Source: CAYTBN01 sp964436045
Lineage (GTDB): Bacteria > Myxococcota_A > UBA796 > UBA9615 > CAYRNR01
Length of the DNA stretch: 64,000 nt
Assembly (NCBI GenBank): GCA_964436045.1
Contig: CAYTBN010000024.1
Coordinates: 28,904-92,903, forward strand
Direction of reading: 5' to 3'
Part shown: one piece after another, positions 26,233 through 35,203 of the stretch
Position numbering within the stretch: the first letter of the stretch is position 1
Layout: every line of letters starts with the position of its first letter
Notes under the pieces: model-generated
Told to the model about the DNA's origin: nothing
Databases searched by the model: none
What the model saw: only the letters and a program-made list of their open reading frames with translations
Translations under genes and position numbers: made by a program

Positions 26233-27920
26233 TCTCCCGCGGGCCGTCCGCGGCCGCGCCGGTACGACCTCTCCCACTGACGCTCCCAGCCGGCGATGGC
26301 GCGGACCGCAGACAGCATCCGATCCAGCCAGTCGCCGACCTCGGCGGCCGGTATCCCCAGGGCCTGCAGCAGCGAACCCTCGAAGAGCCGCCGATCGGTC
26401 CGCTCCAGCTCCCGATCCAGCCGTCCGATCGGCCGACGATCGAGGGGGACGAGGGTGAGCTGGGCCAGCCGGCCCGGGTCGGGGACCCGCAGCGTCAACA
26501 GATCGCCGACCTCGGTCTTGATCTTGCCCTCGTTGCTGACCCTCCCGTGGGCGTAGCGCTCCAGGAACGTCCAGCCGCTGTTGAGGGCGACCAGCAGCGG
26601 CGAAAGCTCGATGCCATCCCGGGGTCGCAAGGCGATCAGGTTGTTGTTGACCAGCGCACCCTGGGGATTGGCCGACACCAGATGCCGATACTGGACGGTC
26701 CTGGTCCACAGGATCGGCGCCGGGCCGCCCGTGGGCACGGTGAACCAGCGCGACGTGCCATCCTTACGTTCGCGTCCTTGGCAGGTTGCGCGGCGGTGCA
26801 TGGCGTGGGGCTCGCCCTCAGCGGCGTGCAGCAGGGAGGCGACCGTGGGCGCCTCCGCGTCTCCGGGACGCAGGGCGAGCAGTCGCCGGGGTAGCGCGGC
26901 CGGGTCGACCGTGAGGTGGTCCAGCTCCATCGGAGACACGACGATGGGCCGAAGGCGGTCGGGCGGTCCCTCCCAACGCTGGCCCAGGCGATTGACCCCG
27001 TCGCGGAACAGGAAGAACCCGTCGGCGCCGGTCTTGATCCCGAACCGCGCCTCGACCAGCTCCCCGAGGGGGCGAAAGGCCGTCGGCAGCCGCGCCTGCA
27101 GCGCCTCCAGCACGGGAGGGGTACGCAGGTAGCCTCCCCAGGGCCGGCCGTCGGCCAGCAGCGCTGCGGCCACGCTCCGCCGGGCAGGCGAGGCGTCGTC
27201 CGCCGGCTCCACCAGCCGGACGAAATGGGCACGGTATGGGTCCTCCTGCCCGCGGAGCTTGCGGGCCAGCAGCAGGACGGCGCGGGTCCGCGCCTCCGGG
27301 AACCACGGCTCCACGGCCGACTCCAGCACCTGGTCCATGTGGTAGTGCCGGGCCACGAAGGCCCGCAGGGGCGCCCCGTAACGCGAGGTCAACCAGGCGG
27401 CGCTGGACAGGAAGGCCAGCTGACCCCCGGGGCGCAAGTGGCGGGTCAGCTCGAACAGGAAGTAGCCGAGCAGGTCCGCCCGGCCCGCGCCGGGCAGGGA
27501 GAGCTCCCGGGAGTAGCGGCTGCGAAGCTCGCGCTTGCGCGCGGCGGGGATCGACTCCTGACGGAGGAAGGGAGGGTTGGCGATCACCGCGTCAAAGGGC
27601 GAATCCAGCGCCTCGCGGGGCAGCGAGAGGAAATCTCCCCGCACCAGCCGGGCATCGGGGCCGAGGGAGCGACGGGCGCTCTCGAGGGCCTCCGGATCCG
27701 TGTCGACGCCCCACAGCTCGCCTGCCCCCCGGTCGTGCGCCGCGGCCAGCAGCGCGCCCGCGCCACAGGCGGGGTCGAGCACCCGCCCACCGCCCCGGGG
27801 AAGGGCGTGGTCCGCCATCCATCCCGCCACCCGCGGGTCGGTGAAATGCCGACCCCGCCGACGCCGGTCGACCGGGTCCATCGCGAGTTCCAGAATACGG
27901 CCGTGTCGGTGTGCGTCCAT
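26220..27920 (-). CDS. N6-adenine DNA methyltransferase, TaqI/Eco57I-like, with target-recognition region
   Basis: This 566-residue protein has an N-terminal gamma-class amino-methyltransferase domain, with motif X/I region GRHFTDPRVAGWM, SAM motif DPACGAG (49-55) and catalytic NPPF (115-118). The C-terminal half (about 285-540) resembles a TaqI-type recognition domain (FGIKTGADGFF, LVNNNLIAL). No nuclease motif is visible in the protein and no restriction gene lies beside it, so it looks solitary. ATG 27920 is chosen; the open frame continues upstream without coding character. Divergent from the LolA-like gene. Confidence 0.82.
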   Translation of the reverse strand: MDAHRHGRILELAMDPVDRRRRGRHFTDPRVAGWMADHALPRGGGRVLDPACGAGALLAAAHDRGAGELWGVDTDPEALESARRSLGPDARLVRGDFLSLPREALDSPFDAVIANPPFLRQESIPAARKRELRSRYSRELSLPGAGRADLLGYFLFELTRHLRPGGQLAFLSSAAWLTSRYGAPLRAFVARHYHMDQVLESAVEPWFPEARTRAVLLLARKLRGQEDPYRAHFVRLVEPADDASPARRSVAAALLADGRPWGGYLRTPPVLEALQARLPTAFRPLGELVEARFGIKTGADGFFLFRDGVNRLGQRWEGPPDRLRPIVVSPMELDHLTVDPAALPRRLLALRPGDAEAPTVASLLHAAEGEPHAMHRRATCQGRERKDGTSRWFTVPTGGPAPILWTRTVQYRHLVSANPQGALVNNNLIALRPRDGIELSPLLVALNSGWTFLERYAHGRVSNEGKIKTEVGDLLTLRVPDPGRLAQLTLVPLDRRPIGRLDRELERTDRRLFEGSLLQALGIPAAEVGDWLDRMLSAVRAIAGWERQWERSYRRGRGRPAGDQAT

Positions 27921-28005
27921 GGCTTGCGGGTAGAGTTGTACCAGAACCACCCGCGGGGTAAGCTGCGCGCCGTCCAGATGGGTCGTGGAGGAGGCGGGAT
28001 TCGAG

Positions 28006-28785
28006 ATGCAACGACGGGCAGGGCTGTGGACCGTGCTGGCGCTGACGGTGGCCTGGACCACGGCTGCGTGGGCCAGCGACGGCGAGGCGCTGATGCGGGC
28101 GCTGGACGATTCGATGGCCACCGCCGGCGAGCGGATCACGGTGCAGATGACCCGCACCACGGGGTCGGGCGCGCCCCGGGAGGCGGAGTTCGTGATGACC
28201 ACCCTGGCCCCGCTGGGTGAGGCCGCGCGCTCCAAGATCGTGTTCACCAAGCCGGCGGGCGTCGCGGGGACCGCCGTTTTGACGGTCGAGGAAGAGGGGA
28301 AACGCTCCCAGTGGGTCTACGTGCCCGAGGTGGGCATGGTCCGCAAGCTCGCGAGCCCGGACCGCACCGAGGCCTTCGCCGGAACCGACTTCACCCTCGA
28401 GGATCTGAAGCTGCGCTCGGACTTCGCGAATCGCAGCTACCGGGTACTGCGGACCGAGAGCTACGAGGGCGCCGAGTGCACGGTGATCGAGGACACGGCG
28501 GCCAACGAGAAGGAGCAGAAATACAGCGGCTACGGCAAGGTCCTGCTGTGGGTCGAGCAGGGTCGCTGGCTCGTCTGGAAGGTCGAATTCTTCGACGAGC
28601 AGGGTCGGTTGCAAAAGATCCTGACCGCCCACGATCTGCATCAATACGGCGACCGGTGGCGCTTCGACACGGCGAAGATGACCCACCTGCTCGACGGGAG
28701 CACCACCACCTTCGCCGGCAGCCAACGGGAGACTGACGTTGCGCTCACCAAGTCGGACTTCGCGCCGACCGTGCTGGGCGATTGA
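28006..28785 (+). CDS. outer-membrane lipoprotein-sorting (LolA-like) periplasmic protein
   Basis: This 259-residue protein has a cleavable signal peptide (about 1-24, ending AAWAS). The mature beta-rich domain carries the pattern of COG2834 LolA-like proteins (SKIVFTKPAGVAGTAVL, WVYVPEVGMVRKL, FAGTDFTLEDL). Such proteins commonly accompany an RND exporter and a DUF1302-like barrel, and the next two genes are exactly those. It would carry a lipid or lipoprotein across the periplasm. ATG 28006 is picked with GGAGGAGG upstream; a GTG at 27985 is an alternative. It overlaps the barrel gene by 47 bases. Confidence 0.82.
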   Translation: MQRRAGLWTVLALTVAWTTAAWASDGEALMRALDDSMATAGERITVQMTRTTGSGAPREAEFVMTTLAPLGEAARSKIVFTKPAGVAGTAVLTVEEEGKRSQWVYVPEVGMVRKLASPDRTEAFAGTDFTLEDLKLRSDFANRSYRVLRTESYEGAECTVIEDTAANEKEQKYSGYGKVLLWVEQGRWLVWKVEFFDEQGRLQKILTAHDLHQYGDRWRFDTAKMTHLLDGSTTTFAGSQRETDVALTKSDFAPTVLGD

Positions 28786-30181
28786 ACGGGGGCTGACGCC
28801 CCTGCTGGTCGCCACGGCCTTCGCGCTGTGGGCGCCAGCGGTCGCCAGTGGTGCGGGGGACGCCGAACCGTCGCTGAGCTTCGGCGGCGAGCTGGACTGG
28901 AGCCTGTTCGGCTACCTCCGCGACTATGACCCGGGCGGCGCGGTCCCCGGCCGCAACCAGATCCAGGTCCAGCCCCACCTCAAGGCCCGCGCTGGCAAGC
29001 TGGGGGCGACGGTCGAGTTGCAGTTCCGCCACGACTTCGTCGATCCCGAGCGCAGCCGGATCCTGCTGATGGATGCCTACGCCCAGGCCCGCTGGGGCGG
29101 TTTCAAGATCCGCGCGGGCAACCAGATCATCCGCTGGGGCCGGATGGACATGCGTCCGGCACTCGATCTGCTCACGCCGCGGGACTACGACGAGCTGTGG
29201 GATCCCGAGCGGCTCGCGACCCCCGCGCTGCTGCTGTCCTACGGACACCCGTCGGTTGCTCTGTCGGTGGCCTGGCTGCCCACCTTCACGCCCAGTCGCT
29301 ACCCGGTCCACGACGACCACCGCTGGCACGTGTTGCGCTCCCAGCCGGAGCTCGGCGTGGCGGGCAGCGAGACCTTCCCGATCCACTACCGCGAGTACCG
29401 GGAGCCGGAGATCACCGGCGATCCCGCGTTCCTCGACGGGCAGTACGCCACCCGGCTCGAGCTGTTCCTGCCCAGCATCGACCTGGGCGTCCAGGGTTAT
29501 TACGGTTGGGACCTGTTGCCCACCTATCACCGCTTCGAGGGCCTCAACGGGGACGTCATGGAGCCCACGGCCCAGGACCTGATCACCTTCCTCGACGAGG
29601 GCGTCGAGGTGGCGCTGATCCCGGTGTTCGCCCACAAGGGCGTGGTCGGCGGCGACTTCGCCCTCGTGCTCGGGCGGGTGGTGGTCAAGGGCGAGGTCGC
29701 CTACACCTTCACCCCGGATGCGGCACACGAGCGCTGCGAGGTGCCCGATCCCTACCTGCAGGGCACGGTCGGTGTGGAGTGGATCGCCAACGACATCGTC
29801 GGCAACCAGGATCTGCAGCTGCGCTTCGAGATCGCCGGTGACCACGAGCTGCCCCCCAGCGACGACGGGGTGATCAACCGGGATGACCACTGCGACGTGC
29901 CCGCGACCGCGACCCCCATCGTGGACGTGAACCACCTGTCCATGCTTGCGTTCTACGGCAACGTGCAGTGGGCGTTCTCCGACCACGTGGCCCTGGATCT
30001 GCGGGGGTTCGTGGGAATCGAGGGGGACTACTTGCTGCGCACCGAGCTGTCCTACACCGCCCGGGACCGGCTGCGGCTGGGCCTGGGCCTGTTGTTGCTC
30101 GGTGGTTTCGAGGACGACAGCTTCATGGCCCACTACGACAGCAACGACAGGGTGGAGTTCCGAGCCACCTACTTGTTTTGA
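28739..30181 (+). CDS. outer-membrane beta-barrel protein, DUF1302-like
   Basis: This 480-residue protein has a hydrophobic export signal (about 18-38) followed by alternating amphipathic strands and a C-terminal aromatic end (FRATYLF), typical of an outer-membrane barrel. The stretch RAGNQIIRWGRMD...LTPRDY matches the DUF1302/alginate-porin-like family. The start is uncertain: TTG 28739 overlaps the LolA-like gene, and later non-ATG codons are possible. Operon position between the LolA-like gene and the RND gene suggests it is the outer-membrane exit or acceptor of the same export route. Confidence 0.75.
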   Translation: MRSPSRTSRRPCWAIERGLTPLLVATAFALWAPAVASGAGDAEPSLSFGGELDWSLFGYLRDYDPGGAVPGRNQIQVQPHLKARAGKLGATVELQFRHDFVDPERSRILLMDAYAQARWGGFKIRAGNQIIRWGRMDMRPALDLLTPRDYDELWDPERLATPALLLSYGHPSVALSVAWLPTFTPSRYPVHDDHRWHVLRSQPELGVAGSETFPIHYREYREPEITGDPAFLDGQYATRLELFLPSIDLGVQGYYGWDLLPTYHRFEGLNGDVMEPTAQDLITFLDEGVEVALIPVFAHKGVVGGDFALVLGRVVVKGEVAYTFTPDAAHERCEVPDPYLQGTVGVEWIANDIVGNQDLQLRFEIAGDHELPPSDDGVINRDDHCDVPATATPIVDVNHLSMLAFYGNVQWAFSDHVALDLRGFVGIEGDYLLRTELSYTARDRLRLGLGLLLLGGFEDDSFMAHYDSNDRVEFRATYLF

Positions 30182-30189
30182 GTACCCAC

Positions 30190-32517
30190 GTGAACGGTCC
30201 GTGGCAACGACTGCGTCTCCCCCTGCTGGTGCTGCTGGCGGCCTCCGCGTTCGGCGGACTGTGGGCCACGCGCCAGCTACAGACCGGATCGGAGTTGGGG
30301 GACATGCTGCGGGACGACAGTGGCGAGCAGGCTCGCTACGAGGGGTTCGCCCGCGTTTTTGGCAGCGATCGGGTGCTGGCGCTGGTCCTCTCTCGCCCGG
30401 GCGGCTTCTTCGACCCCGACTCCCTCGCCGCCCTGTCGACCCTCTGCGATCGGATCGAGGCGCTCCCCTGGGTCCGGCGGATCGAGAGCATCACCCACAC
30501 CACCTCGGTGGCCTCCGAGGCCGGCGTGATCGAGGCCCGGCCGCTGTTCACCGAGCCTCCCTTCGACGAGGCGCAGGTCGAGAGCGGAGCCCGCGAGGTG
30601 CTGCGCAATCCGATGTTCGTCGGCAACCTGGTCAGCGCCAGCGGCGGAGCCGTAGCGGTCATGGTGTTCCTGGCCGAAAGGACCGTGGCCGGCGAGGTCG
30701 TGCGGCGGGTGCCGGAGGAGGTGGCCGCAGATCCGGTGGCGTTCGGCGCGGCGGGTGAGGGAGTGCCGGGAGCCCTCAACGACGTGGGCCTGGCGCTGGC
30801 ACGGGGCGAGCTGAGCGGCGATCCGGACGAGCTGCGGCTGGCCGCCCTGCGGGATCTCGCCGCCTCCGGGAGCGATGGTTCTGCCGCCCTGATGGCGCTG
30901 ATCGAACGATTGACCGACGAGGCGGCGCTGGCCATCGAGCGCTACGACACCGAGGCGGTGGAGACCCTGGCGGGGATGCTGGATTCCCAGGGCGCGGCCC
31001 TCGCCCAGCACCGGGCGCTGGTCGGCTCCCCCGTGATGCGATTGGGCCTCGAGCAGCGGGTCGCCCTCGATATCCAGCAGGCCGTGATGGCCGCGCTGGT
31101 GCTGATGCTGCTGCTGTCCTGGCTTGCCCTGCGCGATCCCTTCCGCTTGCCGCTACCCATGGGCGCCGCCACCACCAGTGCGCTGTGGACGGTGGGGGGG
31201 ATGGCTCTGCTGGAGATCCCCCTGGATCAGGTCAGCATCGCCGCGATCTTCCCCGGCATCGCCCTCTCGTTGTCCTCATCCGCGCTGCTGTGCGCGGACG
31301 AGCGGCCGCGCCGCCGGACCGTGATCGGAGCGCTCGCGTCGGGCGCCTTGCTGTGTGTACTCGGCGCCCTGCTGTGGCTCGGGGACGTGGAGGCTGTTCG
31401 CCGCTTTGGCACGGTGCTGCTGCTCGGTGGAGTCGCGGGTGCCGTGGGACCGGTGGTGGTGGTCGGCGGCATCGTGGCGATGACCGACAACCGGCTTCCC
31501 ACCGCCGACCGACGCCCTCGCCGCCGCGGCGTGATCCTGGCGGCGGTCGTGCTGGGACTGCCCGCGGTGCTCGGCCTGGAGCGGCTGACCATCGGGGTGG
31601 ACTACGGCGCTGCGTTGCTGCCCCGGGATCCCCTCGCTGCATCCCTGAAGCTGGCCGACGACCATCTGGCGGGGATGAACGCTTTTCGGCTTCACCTGCG
31701 CGCTGGCGAGCGGGACCGGCTCAAGGATCCGGACATGCTCCAGGCGATCCGCGCGCTGCAGCGGCGCCTCGAGGACGAGGAAGGCGTCGACGCGACCCTG
31801 TCGTACGTGGACCTGATCGGGGCGATCTACGGCGCCCTCGATCCGGACCAGGCCGACCAGCTGCCCGAGCGGCGCGCGCTGGTGGACCAGCTGCTGCTGC
31901 TGTTCGGCTCCCTCGACGCGCTGGCGCCCTTCGTGACCGGGGACTACGACCAGGCGGCGATCACCGTGCGCGTGGACCCGGGTGGGGGGCGGGCGTTGCG
32001 CGCGCTCACTCGCCGGGTGGAATCGGCCGCAGGCGATCTGCTGCCGGCCGACGTCTCGTGGACGCTGGAGGGGGAGCTGCTGCTTACGGAACACGCCACC
32101 GACAGCACCACCCGCCGGCTGATGGAGGGAGCCGCCCGCAGCCTGCTGCTCACCCTGGCGGTCCTGATGATCGCCATCCGCCGGATCAGACCCTTCCTGC
32201 GCCTGGCCATTCCGGTCACCTTCGCCACCGTGGCCGCCCTCGGGGCGACCTGCCTGGGGAGCGTCGAGCTGGGGCCGATCAACGTGGCGGTTCCCTGGAT
32301 CGGCATCGCTGCGGGTGCCCCCGTGGCGCTGGCCCGCGCCAAGGACGGTCGCCCGGGAGCCCGTGACTGGCTCTCCGTGGCGCTGGTGGGGGCCTGCTTC
32401 GCGCCCCTGTTGGCGTCCACCCTGCGCTTCGATGCGGCGGTGGGGATCGGGGTCGCACTGGGCACCTTGGTCGCGGCGGTCTACCTTTGGGGGGATGGCG
32501 GCGTCGAGGAGGACTGA
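30190..32517 (+). CDS. RND/MMPL-family exporter
   Basis: This 775-residue protein has the two-fold RND layout. There is a membrane helix near residue 20, then a large periplasmic domain (about 40-295) and a bundle of helices (about 298-460). A second helix near 470 precedes a second periplasmic domain and a final helix bundle (about 650-770). It matches MMPL/COG1033 exporters, which move lipids or hydrophobic molecules and lack the outer-membrane-tunnel docking of drug pumps. GTG 30190 is chosen; TTG 30178 overlapping the barrel stop (TTGA) is an alternative. Downstream it overlaps the propeller lipoprotein by 23 bases. Confidence 0.82.
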   Translation: MNGPWQRLRLPLLVLLAASAFGGLWATRQLQTGSELGDMLRDDSGEQARYEGFARVFGSDRVLALVLSRPGGFFDPDSLAALSTLCDRIEALPWVRRIESITHTTSVASEAGVIEARPLFTEPPFDEAQVESGAREVLRNPMFVGNLVSASGGAVAVMVFLAERTVAGEVVRRVPEEVAADPVAFGAAGEGVPGALNDVGLALARGELSGDPDELRLAALRDLAASGSDGSAALMALIERLTDEAALAIERYDTEAVETLAGMLDSQGAALAQHRALVGSPVMRLGLEQRVALDIQQAVMAALVLMLLLSWLALRDPFRLPLPMGAATTSALWTVGGMALLEIPLDQVSIAAIFPGIALSLSSSALLCADERPRRRTVIGALASGALLCVLGALLWLGDVEAVRRFGTVLLLGGVAGAVGPVVVVGGIVAMTDNRLPTADRRPRRRGVILAAVVLGLPAVLGLERLTIGVDYGAALLPRDPLAASLKLADDHLAGMNAFRLHLRAGERDRLKDPDMLQAIRALQRRLEDEEGVDATLSYVDLIGAIYGALDPDQADQLPERRALVDQLLLLFGSLDALAPFVTGDYDQAAITVRVDPGGGRALRALTRRVESAAGDLLPADVSWTLEGELLLTEHATDSTTRRLMEGAARSLLLTLAVLMIAIRRIRPFLRLAIPVTFATVAALGATCLGSVELGPINVAVPWIGIAAGAPVALARAKDGRPGARDWLSVALVGACFAPLLASTLRFDAAVGIGVALGTLVAAVYLWGDGGVEED

Positions 32518-35203
32518 GGCAACGTCCAGAACACACCCCCGATCCAGGCTCGTGTCGACGGCCGTGCCCCTGCTGGCGACCCTGCTGACGTCGGCGGGCT
32601 GCGCCATCGAGGCCACCGAGGGGGTCTTCCTGGTGGACCCGGCGGGAATGGAGGCGACCCTCGGTTCGGTGTGCGCTCCGCCGGAGCCCATCGCCGGGCC
32701 GTTCTGGGTCACGATCTCCAGCTACACGGGCGCCGCCTACATCGCCGAGCCGGAACAGAACCGCATCTGGGTCCGCAATTCCTTCGGGATGGTGCCGGAT
32801 CAGTGTTACTGGGTGAGCACGGATTCCGAGCGTCCCGGTTGGCCCGATGGGGAGCCCCGGCCCGCCTGTTTCACCAACGAGCTGGTCCAGGACGGCAGTT
32901 GCAGCGGTGAAGCCCATGTCCCCGAGGACGGTGGCTGGCTGTTCGTCCACGGCGGCTTCGTGGAGATCCCGGGGCTCAGCGGGCGGCTGGCGACCCACGA
33001 TCGGACCGCGGTCGCCTGGACCGCCGCCGGCCACCCCCTGCTGCGGGTGATCGACCTGGTCCCCGACGACGACGGTTGTCCGGAAGACCAGCGCTCCTGG
33101 GCCCTCAACCGGCTGCTGTACAGCCTCGAGATCCCCGAGGATGCCTGGGGGTTCGCCGAGGGAGATCTGGCCATCGATGGTTCGGGGCGCTGGCTGCTGG
33201 CCACCTCTCCGGACGACCGCCAGCTGGCCATCTGGGAGCTGCCCCTGCCCTGCGAGCACGAGGCCACCCTGCCAGCACCCCGGACCGTGGCGCTGGGCTG
33301 CTCACCCGACGGTCCGATCACGGTCGATCCCGCCAGCGATCGGGTGTTCGCCCTGTGCTCCAAGGCGTCGACTGTGGTCACGGTGGCGGAGCTGGCTGCG
33401 GAGGAGCCCGAGGTCAGCAGGCGGGTGATGTCCCTGCGGCGCCCCTCCGACCTGGCCTACGAGCCGGTCACCGACACCCTGTGGGTCGCCTCGCCGGCGG
33501 CGGGCAAGGTGCGGGGTTTCCCCGCAGGCGGTGGTCAGGCGGTCACCTTCACCGCGCCGGGTGCGACACGGCTGGCGGTGGGGGAGACCCGGACCGGGGA
33601 CGTCACAGTCGGCAGGATCTACGCGACCGGCTCGGAGCCCGACGGCATCTATCGCATCGACCCGGCGGGGGAAGAGGCCGTGTTCCAGGCCTTCGGCGAG
33701 CCGGTGCTCGCCCTCGGCGCCGGGCGCGAGCTGCAGGAGCTGGTGGTGGTCACCGAGCGCGCGACCGATTCCAGCGATCCGAGCTATCCGGTCGCGAGCT
33801 TCGTGGACGTGGATCATCTGGCGGCCCAGCGCGCCGAATCCGTCCATCTGTTCGCGGCGGCGTTCCTGGAGTACCCGCGCGACCCCCAGCTGAACGACCT
33901 GTCCAGCCAGCCCCAGGAGGTGGCCGTCGAGCCCGAGGCCTGCGCTGCGATGGACACCGAGACCATCGGTTGGCCGAGCCTGGACCGGGTGATGTACCAG
34001 CTGTGCTGTCTGCAGCAGGCGCGGGCGGACCAGGTGTCGGCCAACCTGGACTACCTGGAGCGCGCGCTGCTCGATGCGATCCCCGGCGAGGAACGGGTCG
34101 AGATGCTGTTCGGGGTCAACCCGACCTCGTTACTCCAGTCCTCCCACTGCATCCACGCGGGGCTGGAACTCGACCGGGACGTGCTGGCCGACCAGGGGCT
34201 TCCCCTGCTTGAGACCGTGGGAGCGGAGATCGGGGCGCTGGCGGATCGCGGGGATACCATGCCGGTCCTGCTGGTCCATACCGCGGCGGACAGCGAGGAC
34301 CAGATTCCGTACACCTGCCCCGATGCCTGGCGGCCGGACGTCGAGGAGCCGGATTGCGACACCACGGTGAGCGACCAGCAGGCCTTCGAGTCCTTCGTCG
34401 GCGACCTGTTCGCGACCGCGGGCCTGGGCCGGGTGGCGGAGGCGTACCAGGGCACGGGCGGCTGCGGCGACGGCGAGCTGCCGCTGGCCAGCGGTTGCGC
34501 CGATCTGACCCAGCACGCCCTGGACTATCGGGGGATCTGCGGCGGCTTCGACCGGGCCGTCGGCCTGTACACCGAGTACGGCACCGTGTCGTGGCCCGAC
34601 GCCTACGCCGCCTACTTCCCCGGGGAAGGCGCGCCGTTCACCTACTTCGGCAGCGCCGCCAGCTATCCCTTCACCAGCCACGCCGCCTCCAAGGAGCTGG
34701 CCCCCTGGGATGCATCGCAGCGAGTGGGGCCCTTTGCCGTCGATCCCGACGCCGGCAGATGGGACGAGGCCACGGGCGATGGCCCCCTGGACTATCTGCC
34801 CGGTGTGACCGTGGCCCAGACCCGGCTGTACGAGCAGGCACGCAGCGGCATGTTCGTGTCCGACATGTTCTTCCACGCCCAAAACGACGGAGATCACTGG
34901 GCGGACGAGCGCTGGGTGGGGGAGGAGTCGGCGGACACCATGGGCGAGGCCGACTTTGCCGCGCTGACCCACTACCTGACCTACCACGTGCTGGCCTCGC
35001 GGGACGCCGACACGGAGCGGACGCTTTACTTCCACTTGCCCGACATCGCTGCCATTGCCATTCCTACCTACGCCGAGGGACGGGTGGAGTGCACCGAGCC
35101 GGGCAATTGCGAGGAGCACGACGCCATGCGGGACTGGGTCCGCGACGTGGTCCCGACCCTGGGGCCGGCGGTGGCCTGGGGCCTGCCCGAGGAGTACCGA
35201 TGA
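32495..35203 (+). CDS. large lipoprotein with N-terminal beta-propeller and unassigned C-terminal domain
   Basis: This protein of about 902 residues has an Arg-rich N-region, a hydrophobic stretch and a lipobox (LLTSAGC). Residues about 60-480 show repeated blade-like units (WLLATSPDDRQLAIWEL, VFALCSKASTVVTVAEL, LWVASPAAGKVRGF), consistent with a YVTN/WD-type propeller. The C-terminal 400 residues are Cys- and Asp-rich with no motif I recognise. The start is uncertain between ATG 32495 and GTG 32552; the former keeps the positive N-region. Its TGA overlaps the next ATG. Its location suggests it is cargo or partner of the upstream exporter. Confidence 0.65.
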   Translation: MAASRRTEATSRTHPRSRLVSTAVPLLATLLTSAGCAIEATEGVFLVDPAGMEATLGSVCAPPEPIAGPFWVTISSYTGAAYIAEPEQNRIWVRNSFGMVPDQCYWVSTDSERPGWPDGEPRPACFTNELVQDGSCSGEAHVPEDGGWLFVHGGFVEIPGLSGRLATHDRTAVAWTAAGHPLLRVIDLVPDDDGCPEDQRSWALNRLLYSLEIPEDAWGFAEGDLAIDGSGRWLLATSPDDRQLAIWELPLPCEHEATLPAPRTVALGCSPDGPITVDPASDRVFALCSKASTVVTVAELAAEEPEVSRRVMSLRRPSDLAYEPVTDTLWVASPAAGKVRGFPAGGGQAVTFTAPGATRLAVGETRTGDVTVGRIYATGSEPDGIYRIDPAGEEAVFQAFGEPVLALGAGRELQELVVVTERATDSSDPSYPVASFVDVDHLAAQRAESVHLFAAAFLEYPRDPQLNDLSSQPQEVAVEPEACAAMDTETIGWPSLDRVMYQLCCLQQARADQVSANLDYLERALLDAIPGEERVEMLFGVNPTSLLQSSHCIHAGLELDRDVLADQGLPLLETVGAEIGALADRGDTMPVLLVHTAADSEDQIPYTCPDAWRPDVEEPDCDTTVSDQQAFESFVGDLFATAGLGRVAEAYQGTGGCGDGELPLASGCADLTQHALDYRGICGGFDRAVGLYTEYGTVSWPDAYAAYFPGEGAPFTYFGSAASYPFTSHAASKELAPWDASQRVGPFAVDPDAGRWDEATGDGPLDYLPGVTVAQTRLYEQARSGMFVSDMFFHAQNDGDHWADERWVGEESADTMGEADFAALTHYLTYHVLASRDADTERTLYFHLPDIAAIAIPTYAEGRVECTEPGNCEEHDAMRDWVRDVVPTLGPAVAWGLPEEYR

